The translations under genes and the position numbers were made by a program. Below, in pieces: positions 35,376-44,424 of a DNA stretch of 64,000 bases (positions within the stretch are counted from its first letter, which is position 1; each line of letters starts with the position of its first letter). Source of the DNA: Leptolyngbya sp. CCY15150 (lineage in GTDB: Bacteria; Cyanobacteriota; Cyanobacteriia; RECH01); assembly GCF_016888135.1 (NCBI RefSeq), contig NZ_JACSWB010000278.1, positions 186,001 to 250,000 of the forward strand, written 5' to 3'. Below the pieces are notes generated by a model that saw only the letters and a program-made list of their open reading frames with translations, was not told the DNA's origin and did no database searches.

Positions 35376-36617
35376 ATGTGGCATATTGGGCAACATTGGA
35401 TGGGTAAGGCTGGAGTCGCGATCGCTGCCCTGGTGATGATGGGCAGTGAAGGTCGGCTCAGCCGTGTTCCTGTGTTGGCAAGGTCGGCTCAGTTCAATAC
35501 TCCGCTTGCCTCCACGGCTCCGTCTATCTTAGATCGAGATGACTTGGATCAAGATGGCTTGGAGCAAGAGCCGGGGATTGATGGCCCAGATCAGCGCGAT
35601 CGCCGCCAGCGCACGGTCTATATCTACGACTTTCCTAGCTTCCACAGTCAGCGACTGGATGAACAACTGGCCCAATACACCGCTTATCTAGCAGACCATG
35701 GCCCGCCCGATGTGTTGATTCTGGGCAGTTCGCGATCGCTGCAGGGAATTGACCCCCAAGTGTTGGCGGCGACGCTGCAGGATGAAGGCTGGGGCGAGGT
35801 ATCGGTCTACAACTTCAGCATCAACGGCGCTACAGCCAAGGTTGTAGACGTGATTTTTCGGCAGGTACTGGATCCAGAGCATCTGCCGCGCTTGGTGATT
35901 TGGGGGGATGGTTCCCGTGCGTTTAACAGCGGCCGCCCCGATGCCACCTATGAGCGGCTCAAGGCCTCGCCGGCCTATGCGCGGCTCATCACCGAGGGCG
36001 ATCGCCCTATTCAAAGTGTCGTGCTGCCGTCATCGCCACGCTTATTGCGGCGATCGGTAGAGCAAGCAGATCAAGTCTGTCCCCCTGGGGCAGAGGCTTC
36101 AGAGGCAATCTATGCTTGGCAAGTATCGATCGACTGGTGCGCAGCGGTGGCCCCTCCAACCCTGGCCACTGACCTCACGCCTCAAGGCTTTTTACCCATT
36201 GCCGATCGCTTTGACCCAGCCGTCTACTATCAAGACTTTCCCCGGGTTTCAGGCCAGTATGACGGTAGCTATGTACCGTTCCAACTGCAGGGAGAACAGA
36301 CCCAAGCCTCGGTGGCGATCGTCAACTATGCCCGCCAGCAAGGAATTCCCCTCGTGCTCGTCAACCTGCCCCTGAGCCAAGACTATCTTGACCCGGTGCG
36401 CCAGAGCTATGAACAGCAGTTTCAGCTACACCTACGGCAGTTGGCGATCGCCCAAGGGTTTACGCTCGTGGACCTAAACCAGCCCGACTTTCAGCGCAAT
36501 GACCTATTTGCCGATCCGAGTCACATTAACCAAGTGGGTGCCGTGCTCGTGTCGGAGGCGATCGCCCGAGATCCGATGGTGCCGTGGGAGGTATTGCTAG
36601 AGCCAGAGCTACCGTGA
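35376..36617 (+). CDS. DUF1574-type SGNH-hydrolase-like secreted or anchored protein
   Basis: 413 residues from MWHIGQHWMGKAG. An N-terminal hydrophobic segment (AGVAIAALVMMG) may be a signal or anchor. The SGNH pattern is visible: VLILGSSRSLQGIDP with the nucleophile Ser, and DPSHINQVGA with Asp-x-x-His near the C-terminus. The cyanobacterial DUF1574 family is of unknown function; the fold suggests an esterase or O-acyl-type hydrolase on polysaccharide. An earlier in-frame start would add 16 Gly/Arg-rich residues and is less likely. Confidence 0.75.
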   Translation: MWHIGQHWMGKAGVAIAALVMMGSEGRLSRVPVLARSAQFNTPLASTAPSILDRDDLDQDGLEQEPGIDGPDQRDRRQRTVYIYDFPSFHSQRLDEQLAQYTAYLADHGPPDVLILGSSRSLQGIDPQVLAATLQDEGWGEVSVYNFSINGATAKVVDVIFRQVLDPEHLPRLVIWGDGSRAFNSGRPDATYERLKASPAYARLITEGDRPIQSVVLPSSPRLLRRSVEQADQVCPPGAEASEAIYAWQVSIDWCAAVAPPTLATDLTPQGFLPIADRFDPAVYYQDFPRVSGQYDGSYVPFQLQGEQTQASVAIVNYARQQGIPLVLVNLPLSQDYLDPVRQSYEQQFQLHLRQLAIAQGFTLVDLNQPDFQRNDLFADPSHINQVGAVLVSEAIARDPMVPWEVLLEPELP

Positions 36618-37139
36618 GGCCGCCGTTTCTTGGGCATCACTGGGCTTTGCGGCTCCATCTTCAGGAACTTGAATGGTTAGCGTGGAGCAAGGTGCGTGAT
36701 GCAGCACATAGTTGCTGACGCTGCCCATGAGCATTTCTCGAATGGCAGACAGCCCTCGTCGTCCCATGATCACCAGATCAACGCCGGTCTCCTCGGCCAT
36801 GGAGCAGATGATCCGGCCTGGGCTACCTGGAATTTGTCGGTAGGTGGTGGTGACGCCGTGGGATTGGGCCACATCGGAGAGCGATCGCAGCATATTCAGC
36901 CCCCGTTCCTCAAATTCTTGCCATTGCTCTCGATACACCTTCAGCATGGCATCGTTGACCACGGGATAGTAGCTGAGTCCTGGGCTGACAAACATATCAG
37001 GGCTACCCGATTCCTCCGCTGTTAAAACATGCAGCAGGAGTAGCTCGGCTTGGATAGGCTTCGCTAGGGATAGGGCGTGGTTAAAGACATGTCGCCCCAT
37101 TTCAGAGCAATCAACCGCGACAAGAATTTTTTGAAACAT
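36609..37139 (-). CDS. Universal stress protein (UspA family)
   Basis: 176 residues, single Usp domain. N-terminal KILVAVDCSEMG and the ATP-binding motif GRRGLSAIREMLMGSVSNYVLHHAPCS (G-2x-G-9x-G[S/N]) are present. It lies 74 bases downstream of ppsA, separated by a hairpin, and its end overlaps the convergent DUF1574 gene by nine bases. Role in the stress response is inferred from the family. Confidence 0.92.
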   Translation of the reverse strand: MFQKILVAVDCSEMGRHVFNHALSLAKPIQAELLLLHVLTAEESGSPDMFVSPGLSYYPVVNDAMLKVYREQWQEFEERGLNMLRSLSDVAQSHGVTTTYRQIPGSPGRIICSMAEETGVDLVIMGRRGLSAIREMLMGSVSNYVLHHAPCSTLTIQVPEDGAAKPSDAQETAASR

Positions 37140-37175
37140 AGTGTTTACCCACTGTGAATGTTATGAGGAGGGAGT

Positions 37176-37203
37176 TGGGATGGGAGCGATCGCCCCCATC
37201 CCA
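37176..37203 (-). terminator. Hairpin between ppsA and the Usp gene
   Basis: Perfect 9-bp stem TGGGATGGG / CCCATCCCA with a 10-base loop containing a HIP1 site. No T-run, so it may be a processing or partial-termination hairpin after ppsA. Confidence 0.55.
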
Positions 37204-37213
37204 GATGCTGGCC

Positions 37214-39721
37214 CTAGGACTGAGTTTCCTCAACCTTAGCGATCGCCAACAGGGTCTTCATCACCGAGTCTGGGTTGAGGCTAATGGAGTCAATGCCTTG
37301 CTCAACCAAGAATTCAGCAAATTCTGGATAGTCACTGGGAGCCTGGCCGCAGATGCCAATCTTGCGATGGTTGCGTTTAGCCGCCTCAATCACCATTCGC
37401 ACCATGTGCTTCACCGCCTCGTTGCGTTCATCAAAGATGTGCGCCACCAAGGATGAATCGCGATCGAGACCAAGGGTGAGTTGGGTCAGGTCATTGGAGC
37501 CAATGGAGAATCCATCAAACACCTGACTGAAGGCATCCGCGAGGATGACATTGCTGGGAATTTCGCACATCACATAGACTTGCAGACCGTTGTCACCCCG
37601 CTTGAGTCCATGTTTTTCCATTTCTGCCAACACCTTACGACCCTCATCTGGGGTGCGGCAGAAGGGAATCATGGGAATCACGTTGGTTAATCCCATGTCA
37701 TCCCGGACTCGTTTGAGAGCCTTACATTCCAGCCCATAGGCTTCGGCATAGCTAGGGTCGTAGTAGCGTGATGCGCCCCGCCAGCCAATCATCGGATTTT
37801 CTTCCGACGGTTCAAACTGCCGCCCACCGAGCAAGTTGGCATATTCATTGCTCTTGAAGTCAGACATGCGAACGACCACCGGCTTGGGATAGAAGGCTGC
37901 CGCAATCATGCCGATGCCGTGAGCCAGCTTATCGACAAAGAAGTCAGGTTTGTGGTCATAGAGTGCCGTCAGCTCAGCAATGTCGCGTTTGGCAGCCTCA
38001 TCTTCCAGGGTATCAAAGTGCAGCAGGGCTAAGGGATGGGCCTTGATGTGGTTGGCAATGATGAACTCGAAGCGGGCTAGACCAACGCCATCACAGGGAA
38101 TGGACGATAACCCAAAGGCTTCATCCGGGTTGCCCACATTCATCAAAATCTGAGTGCGGGTGCGCGGGAGGTTATCCAACTGGGTTTCCTGCACCTCAAA
38201 GGGCACGAGACCGGCATAGACTCGACCTTCCTCCCCTTCCGAGCAGGAGACGGTCACGGCTTGCCCAGTTTTGAGGACGCCGGTGGCATTACCGCAGCCG
38301 ACGATCGCTGGAATACCCATTTCCCGAGCAATAATCGCGGCGTGGCAGGTGCGTCCGCCTTGGTTGGTGACGATCGCACTGGCGCGTTTCATAATCGGTT
38401 CCCAGTCGGGATCGGTCTTGTTGGTCACCAAGACTTCACCGGGCTTGAACTGGTCGATGCCATGGACATCCAAAATCACTCGGGCATCGCCCTGGCCAAT
38501 CATTTCGCCCACGGCTCGCCCGGTGATCAACACATCGCTGGTACCCTGGAGGCGATAGCTGCGGAGAACATTGCCAGCTTTTTGCGACTGTACGGTTTCT
38601 GGACGGGCCTGCACGATGAACAGCTCGCCGGTAATCCCATCTTTCGCCCATTCAATGTCCATGGGCGTATACATGCCGCGGACGTTGGAGTAGTGATCTT
38701 CGATGATGCAGGCCCATTCAGCCAGCTTGAGAATTTCATCATCGGTGATCGCATATTTACAGCGTTCACTGTCTGACACCGTCACATTTTTGGTGAGCTT
38801 CGAGCCGCCCGTGTCATAAACCATCTTGATTTCTTTGCTGCCCAAGCGTTTTTCAAGAATGGGTCTAAAGCCTTGCTTGAGGGTGGGCTTGAAGACAAAG
38901 TATTCGTCAGGGTTGACAGCACCCTGCACCACGTTTTCGCCCAGACCGTAGGCTGCGGTCACCAGAGCGGCATCCTTGAAACCTGTTTCGGTATCGATGG
39001 AGAACATCACGCCCGAGGAGGCTAGGTCAGACCGCACCATTTTTTGCACGCCCACGGAGAGCGCCACTTCAAAGTGGTCAAATCCCTTGATGGTGCGATA
39101 GGAAATGGCGCGATCGGTAAACAGAGAGGCAAAGCACTTGTGGCAGGATTCCAGCACGCCCTTGACGCCATGGACATTCAGATAGGTTTCTTGCTGTCCA
39201 GCAAAACTAGCATCGGGCAAGTCTTCGGCGGTGGCGCTGGAGCGTACTGCTACGTCTACATCGCTGCTGTAGCGTCGGCAGGCTTCCCGTTCTTCTCCTT
39301 CAAAGCGATCGCACAATTCACCATTGACGCCATAGCGTTCACAGAGGCGCAGGTAGGCAAGGGCGATCGCTTCTTCGAGATCCTTTGGAAAGGGCGTATT
39401 TAAGATCAAACCTCGGGCTTGCTGACCGCGTTCCCGCAGGTTGGGCATGTTTTCCACATCGAGATCAGAAAAGAGCGATCGCAGTTGTTCCTTCAGCCCA
39501 GCTTTTTCAATGAAGTAGCGGAAGGCATAGGCTGTCGTGGCAAAGCCTGTGGGAACACTCACCCCTTTGGGCATGAGCTGCTGGATCATCTCTCCTAGGG
39601 AGGCATTTTTCCCGCCTACATACGGAATATCTGCAATGCCAACCTCTTCAAACCAAAGAATCAATGCATTGTCTTTGGTATGTCCGGAATCACTTCTTGA
39701 TGCGAATGGTAGGTTAACCAT
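37214..39721 (-). CDS. ppsA: Phosphoenolpyruvate synthase
   Basis: About 835 residues from MVNLPFASRSD. The order is: N-terminal ATP-binding domain (GGKNASLGEM, then VAVRSSATAEDLPDASFAGQQ), swivelling phosphohistidine domain (GGRTCHAAIIAREMGIPAIVGCG), and C-terminal PEP/pyruvate barrel ending GICGQAPSDYPEFAEFLVEQGIDSISLNPDS. It makes PEP from pyruvate and ATP. ATG 39721 is chosen; an upstream TTG would add 13 unlike residues. Confidence 0.96.
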   Translation of the reverse strand: MVNLPFASRSDSGHTKDNALILWFEEVGIADIPYVGGKNASLGEMIQQLMPKGVSVPTGFATTAYAFRYFIEKAGLKEQLRSLFSDLDVENMPNLRERGQQARGLILNTPFPKDLEEAIALAYLRLCERYGVNGELCDRFEGEEREACRRYSSDVDVAVRSSATAEDLPDASFAGQQETYLNVHGVKGVLESCHKCFASLFTDRAISYRTIKGFDHFEVALSVGVQKMVRSDLASSGVMFSIDTETGFKDAALVTAAYGLGENVVQGAVNPDEYFVFKPTLKQGFRPILEKRLGSKEIKMVYDTGGSKLTKNVTVSDSERCKYAITDDEILKLAEWACIIEDHYSNVRGMYTPMDIEWAKDGITGELFIVQARPETVQSQKAGNVLRSYRLQGTSDVLITGRAVGEMIGQGDARVILDVHGIDQFKPGEVLVTNKTDPDWEPIMKRASAIVTNQGGRTCHAAIIAREMGIPAIVGCGNATGVLKTGQAVTVSCSEGEEGRVYAGLVPFEVQETQLDNLPRTRTQILMNVGNPDEAFGLSSIPCDGVGLARFEFIIANHIKAHPLALLHFDTLEDEAAKRDIAELTALYDHKPDFFVDKLAHGIGMIAAAFYPKPVVVRMSDFKSNEYANLLGGRQFEPSEENPMIGWRGASRYYDPSYAEAYGLECKALKRVRDDMGLTNVIPMIPFCRTPDEGRKVLAEMEKHGLKRGDNGLQVYVMCEIPSNVILADAFSQVFDGFSIGSNDLTQLTLGLDRDSSLVAHIFDERNEAVKHMVRMVIEAAKRNHRKIGICGQAPSDYPEFAEFLVEQGIDSISLNPDSVMKTLLAIAKVEETQS

Positions 39722-40265
39722 AAGTGTATTCCTCTGGCTTTTATAACAGCCTATTAACAACAGATGATGAGATGATTGTGGACTTGTCTTTTGAGGCGGA
39801 ATAAACTCAATCCTTAATCACCCCACTCTCATCATAGTGTGCTCCAAAAATGATAATGATTAAGAGTTTTTGAATTGCTTCTAAAGCCTAACGCAACCTA
39901 AATCGAGTGGAAAATTAGTTATGTTTCTTAATGGATTAGGTTAGCGTCTAAACCGTTGATGAGCCTGTGATCTGGCTATCGATTAAAGGGTGGCGATCGC
40001 GTCCTTAATCGCTTAAGCTAGGATTAGAGATCTATCCAGGATCTAAACGAGATCGTTCAACGCTTGTAAAAGTTAATATCTTTCAACAAAATCTAACGTT
40101 TTTAGGTCTAAGTCTGTGCCTAAAATATCGGTAACGCTTCAAGAAACTCAATATTTAATGGTTTGATCCTAGATGAACATCCAACGTCTGGATTGATCGA
40201 ATCCTTAAACAATCCATAGGTTGTATTAATCAGAAATCCCTATTGATGTATGGGACGCGATCGCA
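39722..40265. other. AT-rich region upstream of ppsA
   Basis: About 540 bases with no supported gene, more AT-rich than its neighbours and with few HIP1 sites. It should hold the ppsA promoter. I see no known riboswitch or RNA. Confidence 0.4.
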
Positions 40266-41051
40266 TCAATAGGAGCGGTTCAAAAAAGATTGGATCTGCT
40301 GCATCAAGCCTTCATGTTCAGCTCGCCCAATGCCGTAGTAGGGGGTGAGGGGCAGGTAGGTGGGCACATCGGGCGGTAGGTCTTGGGACTTAAAGCGTAG
40401 ACAGACTCGATAGACTGAACCAGCACTGCCATCGGAGGTTTCAAGCTGGACGGCGGCGATCGCCGCCAGGGGATAGGTTTGCTGCTGTTTCTGCCATACG
40501 CCCTGCTGGCGCAAGGTAAACTGCCCAGTTTGCTTATCAAAGGTGCCGGTCACTACCTTGCCATAGAGCACACTCAGGGAAATGCCCATCAGGGCCAGGG
40601 CCCAGCCAACGCCATAGGCAAACCAGCGGTTATCGCTGACCCATTCTAAAGATCGCAGGTCTGGATTGTAGAGAAATCGCTGGATGCGTCCGGCGATCGC
40701 CAGTCGTTCTCGGTCGTTGAGCGTAGCGTAGATCTGGATGGGAAGGTAGCGATCGCCCATATGCAGCCAAATGGCATGACTGGGGGTTGAGACGGCCTGG
40801 GGTGGATAAAGCTGCACCGTTTGCAGGTGATCCACGGGGAAGTAGATCGTGCTGGAGCGGAGTAGGTTGGCCTGGGTGAGTGCGCAAAAGCCATCCCCTT
40901 GTTCCGTGCGATCGCACATCAGCCGTGATGATTGCCCTAACAGCACCATGATGATCAAGCCCATGGTGACCCAAGCACCACTCAAGATCCATAGCAACCA
41001 AGGTCGAGCAGTAAAGACAAAGCTACGAGACGTGAATTCCTGCACAGTCAT
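40266..41051 (-). CDS. Hypothetical membrane protein with PH-like domains
   Basis: 261 residues with two clear transmembrane segments (WLLWILSGAWVTMGLIIMVLLG near 20-40 and WFAYGVGWALALMGISLSVLYG near 145-165). Each is followed by a soluble beta-rich region; the second (GTFDKQTGQFTLRQQGVWQKQQQTYPL) looks like a bacterial PH domain. No catalytic motif is visible. Probably a cyanobacterial family of unknown role. Confidence 0.7.
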   Translation of the reverse strand: MTVQEFTSRSFVFTARPWLLWILSGAWVTMGLIIMVLLGQSSRLMCDRTEQGDGFCALTQANLLRSSTIYFPVDHLQTVQLYPPQAVSTPSHAIWLHMGDRYLPIQIYATLNDRERLAIAGRIQRFLYNPDLRSLEWVSDNRWFAYGVGWALALMGISLSVLYGKVVTGTFDKQTGQFTLRQQGVWQKQQQTYPLAAIAAVQLETSDGSAGSVYRVCLRFKSQDLPPDVPTYLPLTPYYGIGRAEHEGLMQQIQSFLNRSY

Positions 41052-41250
41052 AGACTGGATGGCTCAAGGGAAACAGATGATGGAATCAAACACAAACCCT
41101 ATCTCCAATGTTCTGTCATGGCCTATGCCATCCGGAATCTCGCCCCATCCTGTTGAAACTCAAGATATCTTCAGATATTTTCTGACGAGAGATTAATATC
41201 GCCCCCGGCGTTCTGCAACTACTCAGGGATCTTCTTCTGCATCGATACCC

Positions 41251-42075
41251 ATGCTGTCCCCCTATCAAGAGCTAGAGACTATGGTAGACCTAGACTATGC
41301 CCAAGCCGTCACCTGTGCGCTCTTATCCAGAGACATTTATGAAGACTTTGCTAGCCCGCGTCTCAATGGATTTGAGAAAACTCACCCCTACTATGTATTA
41401 GACGATCCAAGCACCGATACCCAAGGAGCCGTGATCGTTGATTCAGATGCTTCAACCATCCATATCGTGTTTCGCGGCAGCTCCCATGAAAAAGACTGGG
41501 ACATCAACCGCAGCTTCAGTCCCACCGTTGCTGAGTTCAAGCAAGAGGTGATTCAAGGGGAAATTGTGGAGGAACAGGAGAAGACCTATCCCTATGCAGA
41601 AGGCAGTTCATCGGGGTCGATGATGCACTCTGGGTTTGTGAAGGCTTATATGGCTGAGAAGATCCGACCGGCCATACACCAATACCTCAACGACCACATC
41701 ACCGCCGCCCCACCCCGAGTTATTGTGACCGGGCATAGCCTAGGGGGAGCGATCGCAACGCTCTGTGCTGTCGATATTCAATATAACTTCGAAAGTAAGA
41801 TAAGCAGCATTGAACTCTACAGCTTTGGTGCGCCCCGCGTCGGTAACCGCAACTTTCAAGAGTCCTTCAGTCGTCGAGTACCCCAAAGCTATCGGTTTAT
41901 CTACGGCATGGACATGGTGCCAGCCCTACCCAGACCCTGGCAAGGCTACGTTCATACAGACCATGAGTACCGTTTAGGATCTCGGTTTGGCTGGCAGTTT
42001 CTATCTCGACGCTTCAAAGACCATAAAATTGACAACTATATTGAAGCCCTGCAGAGCAAGCTGTCCAAGTCCTAA
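41251..42075 (+). CDS. Class 3 lipase-family alpha/beta hydrolase
   Basis: 274 residues. Nucleophile elbow GHSLGGA with Ser163, preceded by IHIVFRGSS (oxyanion-side strand), followed by FGAPRVGN and a catalytic Asp in YGMDMVPALP; the His is likely in HTDHEY near 245. It has no signal peptide, so it may act on membrane lipids from the cytosol. ATG 41281 is an alternative start. Confidence 0.88.
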   Translation: MLSPYQELETMVDLDYAQAVTCALLSRDIYEDFASPRLNGFEKTHPYYVLDDPSTDTQGAVIVDSDASTIHIVFRGSSHEKDWDINRSFSPTVAEFKQEVIQGEIVEEQEKTYPYAEGSSSGSMMHSGFVKAYMAEKIRPAIHQYLNDHITAAPPRVIVTGHSLGGAIATLCAVDIQYNFESKISSIELYSFGAPRVGNRNFQESFSRRVPQSYRFIYGMDMVPALPRPWQGYVHTDHEYRLGSRFGWQFLSRRFKDHKIDNYIEALQSKLSKS

Positions 42076-42140
42076 TCCCTCGTGGGTCAAAGGTGCGGGA
42101 GTTCATCCTAAAACCTTCTCTTCTCCGCAGTGTTGTACCA

Positions 42141-42219
42141 GTAGGGTGCTGTTAGGCGCAGCCGTAACGCACCGTCTCGCCAGGCTTTGATGCGTGAGAT
42201 AGCGTAACGCATCAAAGCT
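42141..42219 (+). repeat. Interspersed palindromic repeat, family A copy 2
   Basis: Core GGTGCTGTTAGGCGCAGCCG then TAACGCACC, second arm TAGCGTAACGCATC. It lies in the 419-base gap after the lipase gene and shares sequence with 16221-16298 and 46283-46350. Confidence 0.75.
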
Positions 42220-42397
42220 ATCCATTAGATGGGCTGCTCATCAGGTGTGGTTTAAGCCTAGGGTGATTGTCCGGGTTGGATAGGGCGCTGAACTCAGGCT
42301 GACCACTGTTCCGTCTTGGATCGATCACGCCTCTGACGTCATGCCAACAGCGTAATTGATCTAAAGATCACCATGATTTGGGGGTTGTGTGCTAGGG

Positions 42398-42426
42398 TTA
42401 ATTTGGTAATTATTTTCGGGTATAAC
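42398..42426 (+). promoter_or_regulatory. Probable promoter of the RRM protein gene
   Basis: TTAATT (42398-42403), 17 bp, TATAAC (42421-42426). It leaves a 5' leader of about 60 bases, as is usual for cold-regulated cyanobacterial rbp genes. Confidence 0.45.
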
Positions 42427-42494
42427 TCATTGGTTTACGTGCTGTTGTCTCCGAATCTAATTCTCTACAAACACCTTTGATTTGGAGATGCTGA

Positions 42495-42803
42495 ATGTCA
42501 ATTTACGTTGGTAACCTCTCTTATGATGTTACACAGGAAGACCTGTCTGAAATTTTTGCAGAATATGGGACGGTGAAGCGCGTTCATCTGCCCACCGACC
42601 GTGAGACAGGTCGTCCTAGAGGTTTTGCTTTTGTCGAGCTGGGAACAGACGAAGAAGAAAACGCTGCTATCGAAGACTTGGACGGCGCTGAATGGATGAA
42701 CCGCGATCTGCGGGTCAACAAGGCGAAGCCCCGTGAAAATAACCGCAGTGGTGGCGGCGGCGGTGGAAGCCGTGGTGGCTGGAACAACAGCCGTAGCTAC
42801 TAA
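42495..42803 (+). CDS. rbpA: RRM-type RNA-binding protein with Gly-rich tail
   Basis: 102 residues. One RRM with RNP2 IYVGNL (3-8) and RNP1 RGFAFVEL (42-49), then a glycine-rich C-terminus (about 84-102, [12 protein letters not shown]). The Gly tail marks the cold-inducible type I Rbp class of cyanobacteria. rpsU follows after 378 bases, the same adjacency known from Anabaena. GGAGAT a few bases before the ATG is the ribosome site. Confidence 0.95.
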   Translation: MSIYVGNLSYDVTQEDLSEIFAEYGTVKRVHLPTDRETGRPRGFAFVELGTDEEENAAIEDLDGAEWMNRDLRVNKAKPRENNRSGGGGGGSRGGWNNSRSY

Positions 42804-43181
42804 TCGCATCTGAATTGCCAACAAGCAATCTCTAGTATTCGTTGATCGTGATGAGCAGCAGGGTCAAGAGCACAACACTTTACCCTGCGCTCTCACGTTT
42901 AGTCTGATTCAGTGAGTTTGGTTTGGGTTTAGATAGACGCGGCGAGTATAGCTCCCCATCACTGAGCTATACGCCGGTTACTCCAAGACGTTTGCAAAGC
43001 AAGTCAGTTCACAAAAATGCGCAGGTTGGTGAGAGCAGATGAGTCTTTCAGCCAATCCATTTAGGAGTGCATGGGTTGCAGTTGTGGACTACCGTTAAAG
43101 TATAGTTAGGTCGATCTGGCAGCCTGCAATAGGTCGTCAGGTTGGCACCTTTGATGTTGATGTATTGATTGAGGAAATAGT
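42804..43181. other. rbpA-rpsU intergenic leader
   Basis: 378 bases without a gene. A -10-like TATAGT at 43101-43106 suggests that rpsU has its own promoter, as well as possible read-through from rbpA. No strong terminator after rbpA was found. Confidence 0.45.
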
Positions 43182-43370
43182 ATGACCCAAGTAATTCTGG
43201 GCGAAAATGAAGGTATAGAGTCAGGGCTACGACGCTTCAAGCGTAAGGTTTCTCAAGCGGGCATTTTTCCAGATATGCGGAAGAATCGTCACTTTGAAAC
43301 ACCGATCGAAAAGCGTAAGCGGAAGGCGCTGGCCCGTCGTAAGCAACGTCGCCGTCAATCTCGGTTCTAG
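43182..43370 (+). CDS. rpsU: 30S ribosomal protein S21
   Basis: 62 residues of the bS21 family: [45 protein letters not shown], then an Arg/Lys-rich tail. It is part of the small ribosomal subunit. Partnering with an Rbp gene is conserved in cyanobacteria. A terminator hairpin follows. Confidence 0.97.
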   Translation: MTQVILGENEGIESGLRRFKRKVSQAGIFPDMRKNRHFETPIEKRKRKALARRKQRRRQSRF

Positions 43371-43480
43371 GGACTAAGCCTCTGAATTTGTAGAACCCTG
43401 GCGGTTCACCCGGTGCCCATGCTCCATGTGGACGGAGGCTAACGTTAACCTAGATGCATCAATGTGCTCAAGTATCATGA

Positions 43481-43508
43481 CCCGCCCCGACATCTGTGTC
43501 AGGGCGGG
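43481..43508 (+). terminator. rpsU terminator hairpin
   Basis: CCCGCCCCGACA / TGTCAGGGCGGG pair with one mismatch and a 4-base loop. There is no long T-run after it, as is common for cyanobacterial terminators. Confidence 0.7.
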
Positions 43509-43694
43509 CAATGTTTGTATGGGCCTATGGTGGATGGGGACTATAGGAATTTAGTCCTTGGTTGCACAGTCGATCAGGTTGTCGTTTTGGCAATCAATGT
43601 TTAGGATTACAGGCACGAAGAATTTTTGACCATGGGTCTACCCCTTGGATGTCATGCTCTGGGGTGGTGATCAACACCGACAGGAGGATTGGGG

Positions 43695-44240
43695 ATGAAT
43701 AGACAACTAGCTGGGATAACTCGTGGAGGGGCGATCGCCCTTGGTGCGGCGGCGATCGCGGTGACCATTGGTATGGCTGAGCCAGCATCTGCCCAGCCTG
43801 CCTATGGCAGCTACGTGGGTATTGGCGGCTCCTTTGGTCTTACGGACGGCGACACTACGGTCTTTGACGAGAGCCGTGAATCGGCAGCCGTGATTGCAGT
43901 GCGCTACAACATTTTGGAGCTGCCCATCTCCGTGCGCGGGCAGGTGCTGACCCTTGGTAGCACAACCGCTATTGTGCCGACGGTTTCCTACGATATACCC
44001 CTCAACTGGCAGACCGATGCCTATATTGGTGCAGGCATTGCCTTCCAAGATGGCGGCAGCGATGGCGATACATCCCCTATTGGCAACCAAACTGCCTTCG
44101 TGATTCAGCCCGGCGTAGACTACAGCTTGCCCTATAGCCGCTTAGTGCTTTTTGGTAATGCCATCATTGCGTTTGACGCCTATGAAGAAGGCGGTGGCAC
44201 AGCTGCATCTCTCCAGGGCGGAGTCGGTCTGCGCTTCTAA
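43695..44240 (+). CDS. Small outer-membrane beta-barrel-like protein
   Basis: 181 residues. Signal peptide up to about ASAQ (residues 1-33). The mature protein is glycine-rich, with alternating strands and a C-terminal aromatic GGVGLRF, the typical beta-signal of outer-membrane barrels. Size fits an eight-strand barrel of the OmpA/OmpW-like type. AGGAGG at 43682-43687 sets the start at ATG 43695. Function unknown. Confidence 0.75.
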   Translation: MNRQLAGITRGGAIALGAAAIAVTIGMAEPASAQPAYGSYVGIGGSFGLTDGDTTVFDESRESAAVIAVRYNILELPISVRGQVLTLGSTTAIVPTVSYDIPLNWQTDAYIGAGIAFQDGGSDGDTSPIGNQTAFVIQPGVDYSLPYSRLVLFGNAIIAFDAYEEGGGTAASLQGGVGLRF

Positions 44241-44424
44241 GCGTTTTTGTCTTAGGTCAATCTGCATCCTCGATCCAGGCGATAGCGATCAGCTCTTCGC
44301 CTATATTTTGCTGGAGATAACAGCATTGTGAGAGAGATTTTGGGCAGGACTCCGTTTCTCCTGTGGGAACAGGGTAAGCTGATGTCAGTCGGGCGATCGC
44401 TCGTTTCGCATTTCTGCCCTTGCT

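Noticed and set aside
38261-38776. 171-codon plus-strand frame
   Set aside because: Antisense to ppsA, which has all family motifs; the frame has no recognisable domain.
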